Source: Streptomyces flavochromogenes
Lineage (GTDB): Bacteria; Actinomycetota; Actinomycetes; Streptomycetales; Streptomycetaceae
NCBI RefSeq assembly: GCF_000717595.1
Contig: NZ_JNZO01000004.1
Coordinates: 226,869-290,868 of the forward strand
Direction: 5' to 3'
Length of the DNA stretch: 64,000 nt
The number at the start of each line of letters is the position of its first letter. The stretch's first letter is position 1. Shown piece by piece: positions 7,768-15,958 of the stretch. The notes under the pieces are model-generated. The model worked only from the letters and a program-made list of their open reading frames with translations, did no database searches and was not told where the DNA came from. A program made the position numbers and the translations under genes.

Positions 7768-8589
7768 GTGTTCCACGGGACGCCGCGGCTGCTTCCCACC
7801 CCGGCCATGGGGCCACTTCCGGTTCCGGTTGCGGCGGACCCGCAGGACTGGCGCGACTCCGACCGGTACGAGTCGGAGGCCCGAGCGCAGGAGCGCCGGG
7901 ACGCGGAGTTCCTCGCTGAGGTGCTCGTCCAGATCGGCCTCGGACTGGCGGAGAAGGCCGCGCCGCACGTCGGGAAGGGGTGGAACGAACACGCGCTTCC
8001 CGCGGTGAAGGCCAAGTGGAACGACCAGGCGCTCCCGTACGTGATGGCGAAGTGGAGCAACGTGCCACGAAGCCGCACGAGTGACCGCCGGACTGAGGTC
8101 ACCGAGGAACCGCGGGAGGTCGTCACCGCTGCGGGCGATCAGCGGACGACCATGACCGGCGCGGAGGCGCGGAAGCGGTTCGCTGCGGCGGTGATGGCCA
8201 GGGTGTACGGCGAGGGGCAGCTACGGCTGCTGCGCAACGCACGGGTCGTGGACGAGGGGGAGGACGGTCCGGTGGAGCCGGAGGCGACGGACGATCTCAC
8301 GCCTCAGCGCATCGGGGAGTACGTCGCGTTGATGCTGGAGGCAGCCCCTTCGCTGCTGGGCGAGGACACCCTGGCCGCACTCGGACGGCTCGTCGCGAGG
8401 GTTCGAGCCGACGGCGGCCACGTTCCCGGCCCGAGAGCGGAAGGTGTGCTGCCGATCGACGGAACGGCTGACGAGCAGGCGAGGGGAGTGACCGCGGTGG
8501 GCCCCCGCCTCACGGAGCGAGTGTGGCCGCCGGTGGGGTCCAGCGACGAGTGCGGGACGGTGCGTCGGGGACGCCGTACTCCTTCCTGA
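7768..8589 (+). CDS. Hypothetical protein, possibly 5'-truncated
   Basis: A charged, largely helical protein of unknown function (273 residues from GTG 7768; an ATG at 7807 would give 260). The middle has a repeated helical theme: APHVGKGWNEHALPAVKAKW and NDQALPYVMAKW. A separate domain follows at ITMTGAEARKRFAAAVMARV through LGRLVARVRAD. From memory, Streptomyces relatives start with a membrane-anchoring segment that is absent here, and neither start has a ribosome site. The 5' end may therefore be eroded by whatever placed the divergent 101-aa gene 20 bases away. The last 80 bases overlap the 3' end of the convergent DUF2236 gene, where its sequence (ERVWPPVGSS...) looks like run-on. Confidence 0.6.
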   Translation: MFHGTPRLLPTPAMGPLPVPVAADPQDWRDSDRYESEARAQERRDAEFLAEVLVQIGLGLAEKAAPHVGKGWNEHALPAVKAKWNDQALPYVMAKWSNVPRSRTSDRRTEVTEEPREVVTAAGDQRTTMTGAEARKRFAAAVMARVYGEGQLRLLRNARVVDEGEDGPVEPEATDDLTPQRIGEYVALMLEAAPSLLGEDTLAALGRLVARVRADGGHVPGPRAEGVLPIDGTADEQARGVTAVGPRLTERVWPPVGSSDECGTVRRGRRTPS

Positions 8590-9673
8590 GATGTTCGGGG
8601 ACGGCGTAATGCATGACGCGCCCCCGGGTGAGCGAGGACAGCTCGAAGATCGTCGTGAGGTGCCCGAGCCGGTCGAGGGCCCAGGCGCCGAGCGGTGAGC
8701 GGTCCTCGATGGTCTCCAGTACGCTCAGGAGGTGGGGAACGGCCTTGACCACCGTGTCCCAGGGCGTGGTGGGGACCTCGAGCCAGTCGGCGCTCGTGTC
8801 GCCGATGAGGTACCGGACGAGGGCCGCCACGACCGGGTCGAGCATTGTCCCGGGCACGATGTCCTCGTAGAGCTCGATGAGCTGCCGGGTCAGGTGCGCG
8901 CCCTCCGGGGACGGCCCCATGTACCGGATCATGTACTGGTCGAGGAACCGGCGTGCCTCGTCGAGGGACTCGGGTACGGCCTCCTGGTCCACGCCGAGCA
9001 TCGCGCCGACCACACGCCAGGCGTAGAAGTACGCCTCCGCTCCCTCCTGCGACATGTGGATGCCGAGGCGGTGCAGGCTGTCGAGGACGAGCATCGAGAA
9101 GAACATCTGCCCGCCGATCATGTCCTCCTGGCAGATCGGCACCCCCAGCGACCCGGAGTCCCAGCGGTCCTCTTGCGTGAGGTGGTGGCGGATGGAGGCG
9201 TGGAGCAGACGGACCTTCTGCGCGGCGGGGATGAAACGGCTGCCTGCCTCGAAGGCGTCGGGCTGCATCAGATAGACGGTGAACTGGCCGGTCGCCGCCA
9301 TGCGCGTCGAGGGGTAGTTCAGACCGTGGGTCGTCGACAGCAGCTTCGCCACGTGGGGGACGAGATAGCAGGCGGGCATGGAGGCGAAGGACAGGGCGGT
9401 GGCGATGTGCACGTTGTTGTCGATGAAGAACAGCCGGGACCGTTCCATCTCGTCCCAGTCCACCCAGGCCGGCGGGGTGCTCGTGGCCTCCAGGTACTCC
9501 CTGGCGACATCGGGCAACCCGTCCGGAACGGGCGCGCCGGCCGTGGAGAAGAACCGCATCAAGGTGTTGAAGGTGCCCATCTCGCCGCGCTCGAAGAGAG
9601 CGGCGACGGTGGCGTCGGCGAGCTCGTCGCCGCTCTGTCGGAGGGCGTTCATCGATGTCTCGGTGTGGAGCAT
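8510..9673 (-). CDS. DUF2236 / MpaB-like oxygenase family protein
   Basis: A 387-residue soluble protein of the DUF2236 family, which includes latex clearing protein and ER-bound oxygenase MpaB. Family signatures are VDWDEMERSRLFFIDNNVHI (67-90), TRMAATGQFTVYLM (123-136) and the histidine region KVRLLHASIRHHL (153-165, H158/H163/H164), which corresponds to the heme-ligand segment in characterised members. Those proteins oxidise isoprenoid or hydrocarbon chains. It is the last of three co-directional genes: a small protein, a polyprenyl synthetase, then this one 69 bases downstream. This suggests it acts on the prenyl product. The ATG has AAGGGA about 6 bases upstream. Confidence 0.85.
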   Translation of the reverse strand: MLHTETSMNALRQSGDELADATVAALFERGEMGTFNTLMRFFSTAGAPVPDGLPDVAREYLEATSTPPAWVDWDEMERSRLFFIDNNVHIATALSFASMPACYLVPHVAKLLSTTHGLNYPSTRMAATGQFTVYLMQPDAFEAGSRFIPAAQKVRLLHASIRHHLTQEDRWDSGSLGVPICQEDMIGGQMFFSMLVLDSLHRLGIHMSQEGAEAYFYAWRVVGAMLGVDQEAVPESLDEARRFLDQYMIRYMGPSPEGAHLTRQLIELYEDIVPGTMLDPVVAALVRYLIGDTSADWLEVPTTPWDTVVKAVPHLLSVLETIEDRSPLGAWALDRLGHLTTIFELSSLTRGRVMHYAVPEHLRKEYGVPDAPSRTRRWTPPAATLAP

Positions 9674-9731
9674 GGGGATCCCTTCGTATCTGTGTGGGAG
9701 AGGAGAGGAGAGTCGGTGGCAGGTCCAGCTC

Positions 9732-9747
9732 CCTGACCAGGGTCAGG
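9732..9747 (-). terminator. Short hairpin at the polyprenyl synthetase stop
   Basis: CCTGACC-AG-GGTCAGG overlaps the stop codon of the synthetase gene. The stem is only 7 base pairs, so it may tune expression of the downstream DUF2236 gene rather than terminate transcription. Confidence 0.3.
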
Positions 9748-10795
9748 ACAGGCGGACCGCGGCCGAATGCGCCAAGCCGGTCAGGGCATGCGCCGCAGGC
9801 GCGGGTACGTCCAGTTCATGGAGCGCGCCGAGCGCCTCCTCGACCCTGGAGGCGATCATGCTCTCGACCCGGTCGGGCGCCTTGAGCCGCCGCATCACCT
9901 CGCGTACGGCCTCCACATCGTCGGCGTCGAGATCGGGCCGCCCCAGCAGGGCGCGCAGCTGCTCACGCTCGTCGGCGCCTGCGATGCGCCATGTCTCGGC
10001 GAGGAGCGCGGTGGGCCGATGGCCGTGTACGTCATCGGCGTTGGCCTTGCCGGTGTGCCGCGTCTCGCCGAACAGGCCGAGCAGATCGTCCCTGAGCTGG
10101 AAGGCCTCGCCCAGCGGCAGCCCGTACGAGCTGAATCCCGCGCGCAGCCGGTCGTCGGCCCCGGCCAGTACGCCGCCGATCAACAGGGGCTGTTCCACGG
10201 TGTACTTGGCGGTCTTGTAGCGGATCACCTTCAGCGACGCCGTCGTGTCCGGGGTGACCCCGGTGTGGAGGATCTCGAGACACTCGCCGGCGACGAGATC
10301 GCGGGCCAGCGTCGCCCACAGCGGCCGGGCCCGGCCGAGGTAGGCGGCGGGCAGGCCGCTGGTGGCGAACAGCTGCCCGGCGAGCGACATGAGCAGATCC
10401 CCGACGAGCATCGCGAGGGACCGGGCGGCGTCCGCGGCCCGCGGGTGATGCCGTACGGCGCCCCCGAGGGCCACGTGGGCGGTGGGCAGCCCGTGCCGCA
10501 GGGGACTGTCGTCGATGAGGTCGTCGTGTACGACGGCGGCCGCGTGCACCAGCTCCATGGAGGCCGCCGCCCGCACCAACGCGTCGCTGTCGGGCTGCCG
10601 AGCCGCCCGCCAGCCCCAGTAGCAGAACGCCGCCCGTAACCTCTTCCCGAACGCGACCGCCGCCTCAAGCTGCTCGGCCACCGGACCGAGCGTCGGGTCG
10701 ACCGCCGCCAGCAGGTCGGCCTCGGCGGCGACGAAACGGTGCAGGACCTCGTCGACACGCGCCTTGAACGCGGCCGACCCCCACCCCTCAGCCAC
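9743..10795 (-). CDS. Polyprenyl (isoprenyl diphosphate) synthetase
   Basis: A 350-residue trans-prenyltransferase that condenses isopentenyl diphosphate with an allylic diphosphate. The first Asp-rich motif DDLIDD is at 91-96, preceded by ELVHAAAVVH. The substrate-binding pair RYKTAKYT and the second Asp motif FQLRDDLLGLFGE follow. The residues upstream of the first Asp motif, which set chain length, are ASMELVHAAAV; length cannot be read reliably (C15-C20 is common for this class). The GTG start at 10795 overlaps the stop of the upstream small gene by eight bases, indicating translational coupling. Another in-frame start far upstream would lie inside that gene and is rejected. Confidence 0.9.
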   Translation of the reverse strand: MAEGWGSAAFKARVDEVLHRFVAAEADLLAAVDPTLGPVAEQLEAAVAFGKRLRAAFCYWGWRAARQPDSDALVRAAASMELVHAAAVVHDDLIDDSPLRHGLPTAHVALGGAVRHHPRAADAARSLAMLVGDLLMSLAGQLFATSGLPAAYLGRARPLWATLARDLVAGECLEILHTGVTPDTTASLKVIRYKTAKYTVEQPLLIGGVLAGADDRLRAGFSSYGLPLGEAFQLRDDLLGLFGETRHTGKANADDVHGHRPTALLAETWRIAGADEREQLRALLGRPDLDADDVEAVREVMRRLKAPDRVESMIASRVEEALGALHELDVPAPAAHALTGLAHSAAVRLS

Positions 10796-11066
10796 TCTCG
10801 CCCGCCCGCCTGGCGAGGGCGTGCCGGGCGAGAATCTCCAGATGTGCCGGGGGCGCGGCCGCGTAGCGATCCAGGACGAGGCGCCCACGTGCGGTCAGAT
10901 CCCGCTCGGCCTCCGAGACCAGCTCCGCCGCGTCCGAGCGCCGGGCCAGCCCCCGTAGGACTCCGAGTGCGGACCCCAGCGTGCCCACGGCCACATCGGC
11001 AAGCCCGGCGACCAGGAGCACCGCCTGCTCACCGGGACCCTCGCGGCGCCTCGCTCCCTGCTTCAT
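10788..11066 (-). CDS. Small protein of the polyprenyl synthetase operon, 92 aa
   Basis: A 92-residue protein starting MKQGARRREGPGEQ, with a mildly hydrophobic helix AVLLVAGLADVAVGTLGSAL and a C-terminal charged helix (AERDLTARGRLVLDR). I do not recognise a family. The ATG at 11066 has a strong GGAGGGG ribosome site. Its stop overlaps the synthetase start by eight bases, so the two are co-translated; an accessory or membrane-tethering role for the synthetase is plausible. It opens the three-gene operon. Confidence 0.7.
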   Translation of the reverse strand: MKQGARRREGPGEQAVLLVAGLADVAVGTLGSALGVLRGLARRSDAAELVSEAERDLTARGRLVLDRYAAAPPAHLEILARHALARRAGESG

Positions 11067-11292
11067 GACGACTTCCCCTCCACGGTGCACCGATACGGCG
11101 ACGCGGGTCACGCGCCGCGGATGCCAGCGTCGCGGGGCGGTGGGCGCGAACGAGCCGAAACTCACGAACGAGTGATCACCCCGATGGAGCGTGCGGATCA
11201 TGGACGAGGGGGTGGAGGCGGAGTCCGTTCCTGCGGGAGGCACCGAGGAACGGACAGCGGCCGAGAGTCGACCGGTCGAGAGGATCGGCCGG

Positions 11293-11315
11293 TTGTCAGT
11301 GGCCCTTCCTATGCT
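11293..11315 (+). promoter_or_regulatory. RecA-NDp/PafBC-type promoter, exact consensus match
   Basis: TTGTCAGTG, eight bases, then TATGCT matches the actinobacterial LexA-independent DNA-damage promoter TTGTCRGTG-N8-TAnnnT at every defined base. The ATG at 11322 begins seven bases after the -10, so the mRNA is probably leaderless. Confidence 0.75.
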
Positions 11316-11321
11316 GACGCC

Positions 11322-12359
11322 ATGGAGATCACCAAGCGGGCACTCACGGAGGCCTGGCAGCGGACGGCCGCCGGGCAATCCCTCCTGCACGGGGTCGGGC
11401 TGCCGCCCGTGGCCCTCTCGGACGACGAGCTGGAGACGTGCGCCGAGCGCCTGGAGGAGGCGGGGGAGGACGGTCTGTGCCTGCTGCTGGACGAGGGCGG
11501 GACCGTGCGCGGCCACCACGGCCCCTACCGGGAGGTCTTCGCCACCCGTGATCTTGAACAGGCGCTCTACCTGATCGCCGAGGCCGCGGTGTGTCGGCGC
11601 GTCGGCAGCCCCGAGGAGGCGGCCGACGCGCTGGGGCGGATCGATCCGGCGTGGGGCAGACGGTTCCGTAGCGGCGGCCTCGACGACACGGAGACGGTCG
11701 AAGCGTGCGGGGGCGACCCGCTGGAGGGGCTGGCCTGGATAGCCAGGACCTGGCGTGAACAGGCCCCGTACACGAACCTTGTCTTCTACCGGGCGGCGCC
11801 CGGGCGCACCGTCGACGCCGAGCGGCTGGCCCTGCTGTACGGGGCCGATCCCGAGCAGGTCGCGGCCGGCACGCGCCTGAAGGACCTGCAGGCCGTGGAC
11901 GGCGGCCGGGCCCACTGGGACCGCCAAGGGGAGAGCTGCTGTTTCGGCCAGGCGGGCGGGTGGACGTTCCTGCTGTACCACGACACGCCGCCGGGGGCGT
12001 TCGCGGACAAGGAGGCGTACGCGGCGCTCGGGATCGAGGAGAGCGTGCGGCTGTCCGCCACCTCGGCCAAGGCCATCTACACCTTCGACTACGTGCGGGA
12101 CGGCCGTCGCGTCGACGACGAGTGGGGCGTGCTGGAGCTGATCTGGTACGAACGCGGCCTCGCCCCCTATCTGCGGGGCGGCGAACTGGACTTCCTCAAC
12201 CGTGCCGTACGCCGTGCCGAGCTGGACCACCCCGAAGTGACGAACACGTTCGAGCTGTACTTCCACGCCTTGGAGGAGTCCCTCGGCCTGCGCCTGCCGC
12301 GCCGGGACTTCACGGAGGGGGAGGTGCGCGTCGCGTACTGGGCCCGGAAACAGGGGTGA
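11322..12359 (+). CDS. Hypothetical protein with a predicted DNA-damage promoter
   Basis: A 345-residue acidic soluble protein of unknown function. The N-terminal part (1-110) is helical (RALTEAWQRTAAGQSLLHGV...). The C-terminal half contains HWDRQGESCCFGQAGGWTFL, which resembles the small-barrel, aromatic-rich proteins common in Streptomyces (DUF6461-like, tentative). The ATG at 11322 has no ribosome site but lies six bases after a -10 box, fitting a leaderless transcript. The promoter is a perfect RecA-NDp/PafBC element, so the gene is predicted to be induced by DNA damage independently of LexA. Its product could act in repair, recovery or a stress-triggered response; nothing more can be read. 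Confidence 0.75.
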   Translation: MEITKRALTEAWQRTAAGQSLLHGVGLPPVALSDDELETCAERLEEAGEDGLCLLLDEGGTVRGHHGPYREVFATRDLEQALYLIAEAAVCRRVGSPEEAADALGRIDPAWGRRFRSGGLDDTETVEACGGDPLEGLAWIARTWREQAPYTNLVFYRAAPGRTVDAERLALLYGADPEQVAAGTRLKDLQAVDGGRAHWDRQGESCCFGQAGGWTFLLYHDTPPGAFADKEAYAALGIEESVRLSATSAKAIYTFDYVRDGRRVDDEWGVLELIWYERGLAPYLRGGELDFLNRAVRRAELDHPEVTNTFELYFHALEESLGLRLPRRDFTEGEVRVAYWARKQG

Positions 12360-12389
12360 CGCCGGAGACCTCACCGGACCACGCGATGA

Positions 12390-14456
12390 TCACCACTCGG
12401 TACGCGCTCCGGCCGCGGCCTCGGCAACGGGCCCGACGGCGTCTCCCGCCCCGGCTCCGGCCTCGGCCTGCCACATCAGCTGGATCATCCGCGCGATGAC
12501 CGGCTCGGGCAGTCCCGGGTTCTGTGCGGCCGCGTACGCGCTGTCCTTGTTGTGCAGCAACGGCACCAGGGTCCGCGCCGGCAGCCGCGGGTGCCGGGTG
12601 GCCGCGCCCCGTACCCGGTCGTACGGATCGTCGAGCAGCCGCACCGCCGACGCGGGCGTCAGCCGGGCGTCGATCGCGGCCCGCAGCCGGACCTCCTCGT
12701 TGCTGTCCCGGCTGAAGCGCTCGACCAGCTCGACGGTCGACTCCGGGTCGTCCAGGGCGAGTTGTCGCATGCGCGGGTTCGGGTCGTCGGCGTGACGGAC
12801 CAGGTCGCGGCGGGGGAAATTCGGATGGCCGTGAGGACGGTCGGGTGCGCTGAGACTCCCGTTCCACCACTGCCACACCCGCAGCAGCATCTCGGCGGGC
12901 GCGTCGTCGCACGACTCGGCGAGGAAGAGCTGCACGACACGGTCCTCGTCGCGCGCGAGCGACTCGACGACGTCCGGGGGGAGGCGCCTGGCCCGCGCGA
13001 CGCTTCTGCGTACGAGGGGGTGCGACGAGGCGCCCAGGCGCCGCATGGCATCGGGGTCCGCGTGCAGCGCCACGACCCAGTCGAGCGCCTGGGAGCGCGT
13101 ACTCGGATCGAAGGCGACGGCGATGCCCGCCCGCTGCTCCTCGGTGAGATCGGAGCGCGTGGAGACCGAGAACCGGACGCTCTCGTCGGGGTCCCGGGCG
13201 AGAACGGCGACCAGGTCACCGTCCAGCCACAGGTTGCCCGCGAGGTCACGGCGCCGGCTGGGATCGCCGTGGTGGGCCAGATGTTCGGCGAGGTCGCGCT
13301 CGAGCCGGCAGGTCCTCACGGCGTCGGTCGTCTCGAGTCCCTCGGCGTCGTAGGAGGCCCGGGACAGGGGATGCTCCTGGTGGTACCGGAGGCGTGCTGC
13401 GACGCGGACCGCGCCGTCGGGGTCGTCGAGCAGCGCGAGCCGGAGAGAGCCGTCCAGCTGCGACCAGGCCGTCCCACGGCACGCCGACGCGCGCACGGAG
13501 GGGTCGACGTCGCGGGCCAGCACCGCGAGCAGGTGGGCGTGCAGTCCGGTCAGCCGCGCCGCCTCATGCCGCGTCCTGGCGGACGGATCCGCCGTGAGTC
13601 GCGCGTACCCGGTGCCGGTGAGCTCGACGCGCCGGTCTGCCGCGAGCAGCGTGAGGATCCACCGCCTCCGGGCATCCGGCTCACCCAGGATCAGGCGTGT
13701 CCACTGCTCAGCCGTGATGTTCGGCTGGACCTCGGCGAGCAACGCGCGCACCTGCCAGTCCGGGTGGACCATCGCGGCCTCGACGACCGACGCCGGGAGG
13801 GCACGCCACAGAAGGTGGTGGGTCAGGCCCAGGAGATCCGCACGAAGCCCTTCGGGGGTGGCTGGGTTGCGCGCCAGCCCGTGCGCCCACTCGTCACGCA
13901 CGCGCACCGTGGATCTCGGCCCGCGGAACATCCACTCCCAGGCGGCCGCCCGTTGCTCGGCCGTCTCGTCGGCCGCGGCGCGCGCCTCCGCTTCCTGCCG
14001 CTCCTTGAGGCGGCCCAGCGCCACGAGCCAGACGTCGTACTCCTCGGTGGTCGCCCCGATCAGGGTGTCGCCGTCCGTGGAGAGCGTGACGAATTCGGGC
14101 CGGCCGGGCCGCTCACCGAGGACCCCGGCGAGGTCCCACCGCTCGGTGAGCCGCACCCGTGTCCAGCGCCGGGCTGCGCGGTCCGACCAGGTGCCGGCGA
14201 CGTCGATGAGGAAGGTGCCGTCCGCGCCGATGATCCCCAGCTCGACCGCCAGCCGGTGCCACTGCGTGTTGAGCTCGGCGACCAGTTCCGGAGCGTCGAG
14301 CCGTACGGCCACGGTCGGCGTGGTGTTGGCCGAGATGACCGGTCGCCAAGCGGCCCAAGGCCTCATGACCTCCTCGACCCGATGTCCCTCCACGACGTCC
14401 AGCCCGGCCTGCCGCAGCCGCTCCACGAGCTTCTCTCGCCCACCTGTCATGGTCAC
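12390..14456 (-). CDS. HEAT/variant leucine-rich repeat protein, 688 aa
   Basis: A large cytoplasmic scaffold-like protein. Residues ~1-190 form a separate domain (RLRQAGLDVVEGHRVEEVM..., AGTWSDRAARRWTRVRLTER) of a kind found in Streptomyces proteins of unknown role. From ~200 to 670 there are at least twelve short helical repeats with an LARDPDESVRFSVS or LDDPDGAVRVAARLR pattern. The recurring (L)(A/D)(R/D)D-P/V-D-x-x-V-R consensus is that of HEAT/LRV repeats, usually protein-binding surfaces. No catalytic motif is visible. It is convergent with the gene at 11322, only 30 bases separating the stops. ATG at 14456, with a GTG-rich leader and no clear ribosome site. Confidence 0.8.
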   Translation of the reverse strand: MTMTGGREKLVERLRQAGLDVVEGHRVEEVMRPWAAWRPVISANTTPTVAVRLDAPELVAELNTQWHRLAVELGIIGADGTFLIDVAGTWSDRAARRWTRVRLTERWDLAGVLGERPGRPEFVTLSTDGDTLIGATTEEYDVWLVALGRLKERQEAEARAAADETAEQRAAAWEWMFRGPRSTVRVRDEWAHGLARNPATPEGLRADLLGLTHHLLWRALPASVVEAAMVHPDWQVRALLAEVQPNITAEQWTRLILGEPDARRRWILTLLAADRRVELTGTGYARLTADPSARTRHEAARLTGLHAHLLAVLARDVDPSVRASACRGTAWSQLDGSLRLALLDDPDGAVRVAARLRYHQEHPLSRASYDAEGLETTDAVRTCRLERDLAEHLAHHGDPSRRRDLAGNLWLDGDLVAVLARDPDESVRFSVSTRSDLTEEQRAGIAVAFDPSTRSQALDWVVALHADPDAMRRLGASSHPLVRRSVARARRLPPDVVESLARDEDRVVQLFLAESCDDAPAEMLLRVWQWWNGSLSAPDRPHGHPNFPRRDLVRHADDPNPRMRQLALDDPESTVELVERFSRDSNEEVRLRAAIDARLTPASAVRLLDDPYDRVRGAATRHPRLPARTLVPLLHNKDSAYAAAQNPGLPEPVIARMIQLMWQAEAGAGAGDAVGPVAEAAAGARTEW

Positions 14457-14538
14457 TCATCCTGCCCGAGGCGCTTCGGTGCCCCCCAGGCGGCTCCCCA
14501 CCGGCCGCTTCGTCGTGCCCGCGGGGAGCGCGACGAAG

Positions 14539-14574
14539 GGCGGACACCGACGCATGAAGGGATCGGTGTCCGCC
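14539..14574. terminator. 12-bp hairpin
   Basis: GGCGGACACCGA (14539-14550) pairs exactly with TCGGTGTCCGCC (14563-14574) around a 12-base loop. It lies between the HEAT gene start and the 3' end of the broken gene at 14716, and probably terminated the latter. Apart from a repeated CGTGCCGCATCG at about 14603 and 14625, the rest of 14457-14715 shows nothing. Confidence 0.55.
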
Positions 14575-14715
14575 TACGTCACGCCGGAGCGGCCGGGATC
14601 ACGTCGTGCCGCATCGGATCACTCGTGCCGCATCGCGTCCTGCCGCGACACGGCGGAACACCACACGTCCTGGTCGTTGCGCCGCGGGACAGCCGCGCGC
14701 AGCGCGACGAGCACC

Positions 14716-15000
14716 CTACGACGCGTCCCGGACCGTCCCCACGAACTCGGGCCCCGGAACGGGCTCCCAGGCGGCGTCGTACGTGGTCAGCTGAGCCCGC
14801 ATCGACTCCTCCGGCTCCCTCACGTCGTCCTTGACCGTGGGCACGCGCACCTCCGCGGTCGTCGCCCCGGCAGCGACGGAGACGGGCAGGCTCAGCCCGA
14901 ACTCGAACTGGGACAGGGGCGTGGCCGTGGCCGGTACCTCCCGGAGCCGCTCCTTCAGCCACCCCTGGTCGACGTCCGCCGTGGTCAGCTCCGTGCCGCC
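14716..15000 (-). pseudogene. 3' fragment of a secreted Calx-beta-like protein
   Basis: The last ~94 codons of a gene without its 5' end: a linker (TADVDQGWLKERLREVPATA), then FGLSLPVSVAAGATTAEVRV and VREPEESMRAQLTTYDAAWE. This has the look of a Calx-beta domain (adhesive, Ca-binding, extracellular). Codon bias is normal up to 15000, where the frame enters antisense of the phosphoesterase fragment and stops making sense. So a break point lies at about 15000, and the gene has lost its start and promoter. Confidence 0.6.
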
Positions 15001-15799
15001 GGCGACATCACACCACGCGGGTACGACGCCGAGTACGCGGCGGTCGGCTCCGAAGTCGCGCGCCACACCCACGCGGGCACGGTCGCCTGGGCCATCGGCA
15101 ACCACGAGTTCTACGTCCCCAAGTGGCGCGACCCTTCGACCCTTGCGCAGGACACCTGGCCCAACGGCACCACCGAGGACTCGCTGTTCCGGAGCTTCTA
15201 CCACTTCGCAGGCCGCAACACGGTCTACGCGGAGCATTCGTTCGGCGGCATTCCGGTGCTGAGCCTCGGCACCGAGAAGTACATGCACTACCACGACCCG
15301 AAGCTGTGGGACGAGGTCTGGCTGAGCGAGGCGCAGCTCACCTGGCTGGAGGATCGCCTCGTGTACTGGGCGCGCCGCCGGAAGCCCGTCATGGTCGTCA
15401 CCCACCACCCGCTCCCCAACACGGTCTCAGGCAGCCACAACCGCCTCCATTCGCGCGACTACCTCCAGGCGGACCGTCTCCTCGGCGTCCTCGGCCGCCA
15501 CAAGGACGTCTTCCTCTTCTGTGGACATACGCACTGGGACCTCGCACTGTCGGACTGGTACGTCCGCAGGGTCGTCCCCCGGCACGGCCAACCTGGACGG
15601 CTTCTCGGTGGTCGACACCGGTGCGGTCCAGACGGGATACACGGACGACGGCAAGGGCGGGGAGGTCACGGTCCCCGGCACGTTCAACCAGGGCCTCCAT
15701 GTCGAGGTGTTCCGCGACCGCGTGGTGGTCAAGGCCCGCGACTTCGCGACCGGCACCTGGCTGAAGCAGATCACGGTTCCCCTCTCGACCCGCATGTGA
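15001..15799 (+). pseudogene. Metallophosphoesterase, 5'-truncated and frameshifted
   Basis: The frame opens mid-domain with GDITPRGYDAEYAAVGSEVA, followed by the metallophosphatase motifs AIGNHEFYVP (GNHE), VVTHHPLPN and FLFCGHTHWDLAL (GHTH). The N-terminal DxH/GD metal motifs and any signal peptide are missing. At 15576-15580 a run of five C shifts the frame: reading four restores VVP-GTANLDGFSVVDTG and a clean C-terminus ending TVPLSTRM at 15799. As written, the phosphoesterase is dead twice over. It meets the Calx-beta fragment head to head at about 15000. Confidence 0.8.
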
Positions 15800-15958
15800 C
15801 GACCGGGTCGGGCGGTCGTGCCCGGAAGCGAGTGCGCCGCTGAGCGGCACCGACGGACCACGAGCACCTGACCGCTCGGCCGCCGCTCGGCACCTCGGAC
15901 GCGAAAACGGGCGGCCCCCCACTCGGCGTACGCCCCAGTCTCCGGCTACGGTCTCCGG

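Noticed and set aside
10796..10888. A 31-residue N-terminal extension of the polyprenyl synthetase.
   Set aside because: It lies within the upstream small gene in another frame and lacks family resemblance; GTG 10795 gives a normal-length enzyme with coupled translation.
11067..12374. A long minus-strand frame upstream of the 92-aa gene.
   Set aside because: Only its last 92 codons, which have a strong ribosome site at the ATG, look coding; the rest mirrors the 345-aa plus-strand gene.
12552..14834. A 760-codon plus-strand frame opposite the HEAT-repeat gene.
   Set aside because: Its composition is that of a shadow frame, and it ignores the regular HEAT repeats on the other strand.
15001..15408. 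Extension of the Calx-beta frame rightward to a start at 15408 on the minus strand.
   Set aside because: The extra ~136 codons are antisense to clear metallophosphoesterase motifs, so the coding signal truly begins at about 15000.
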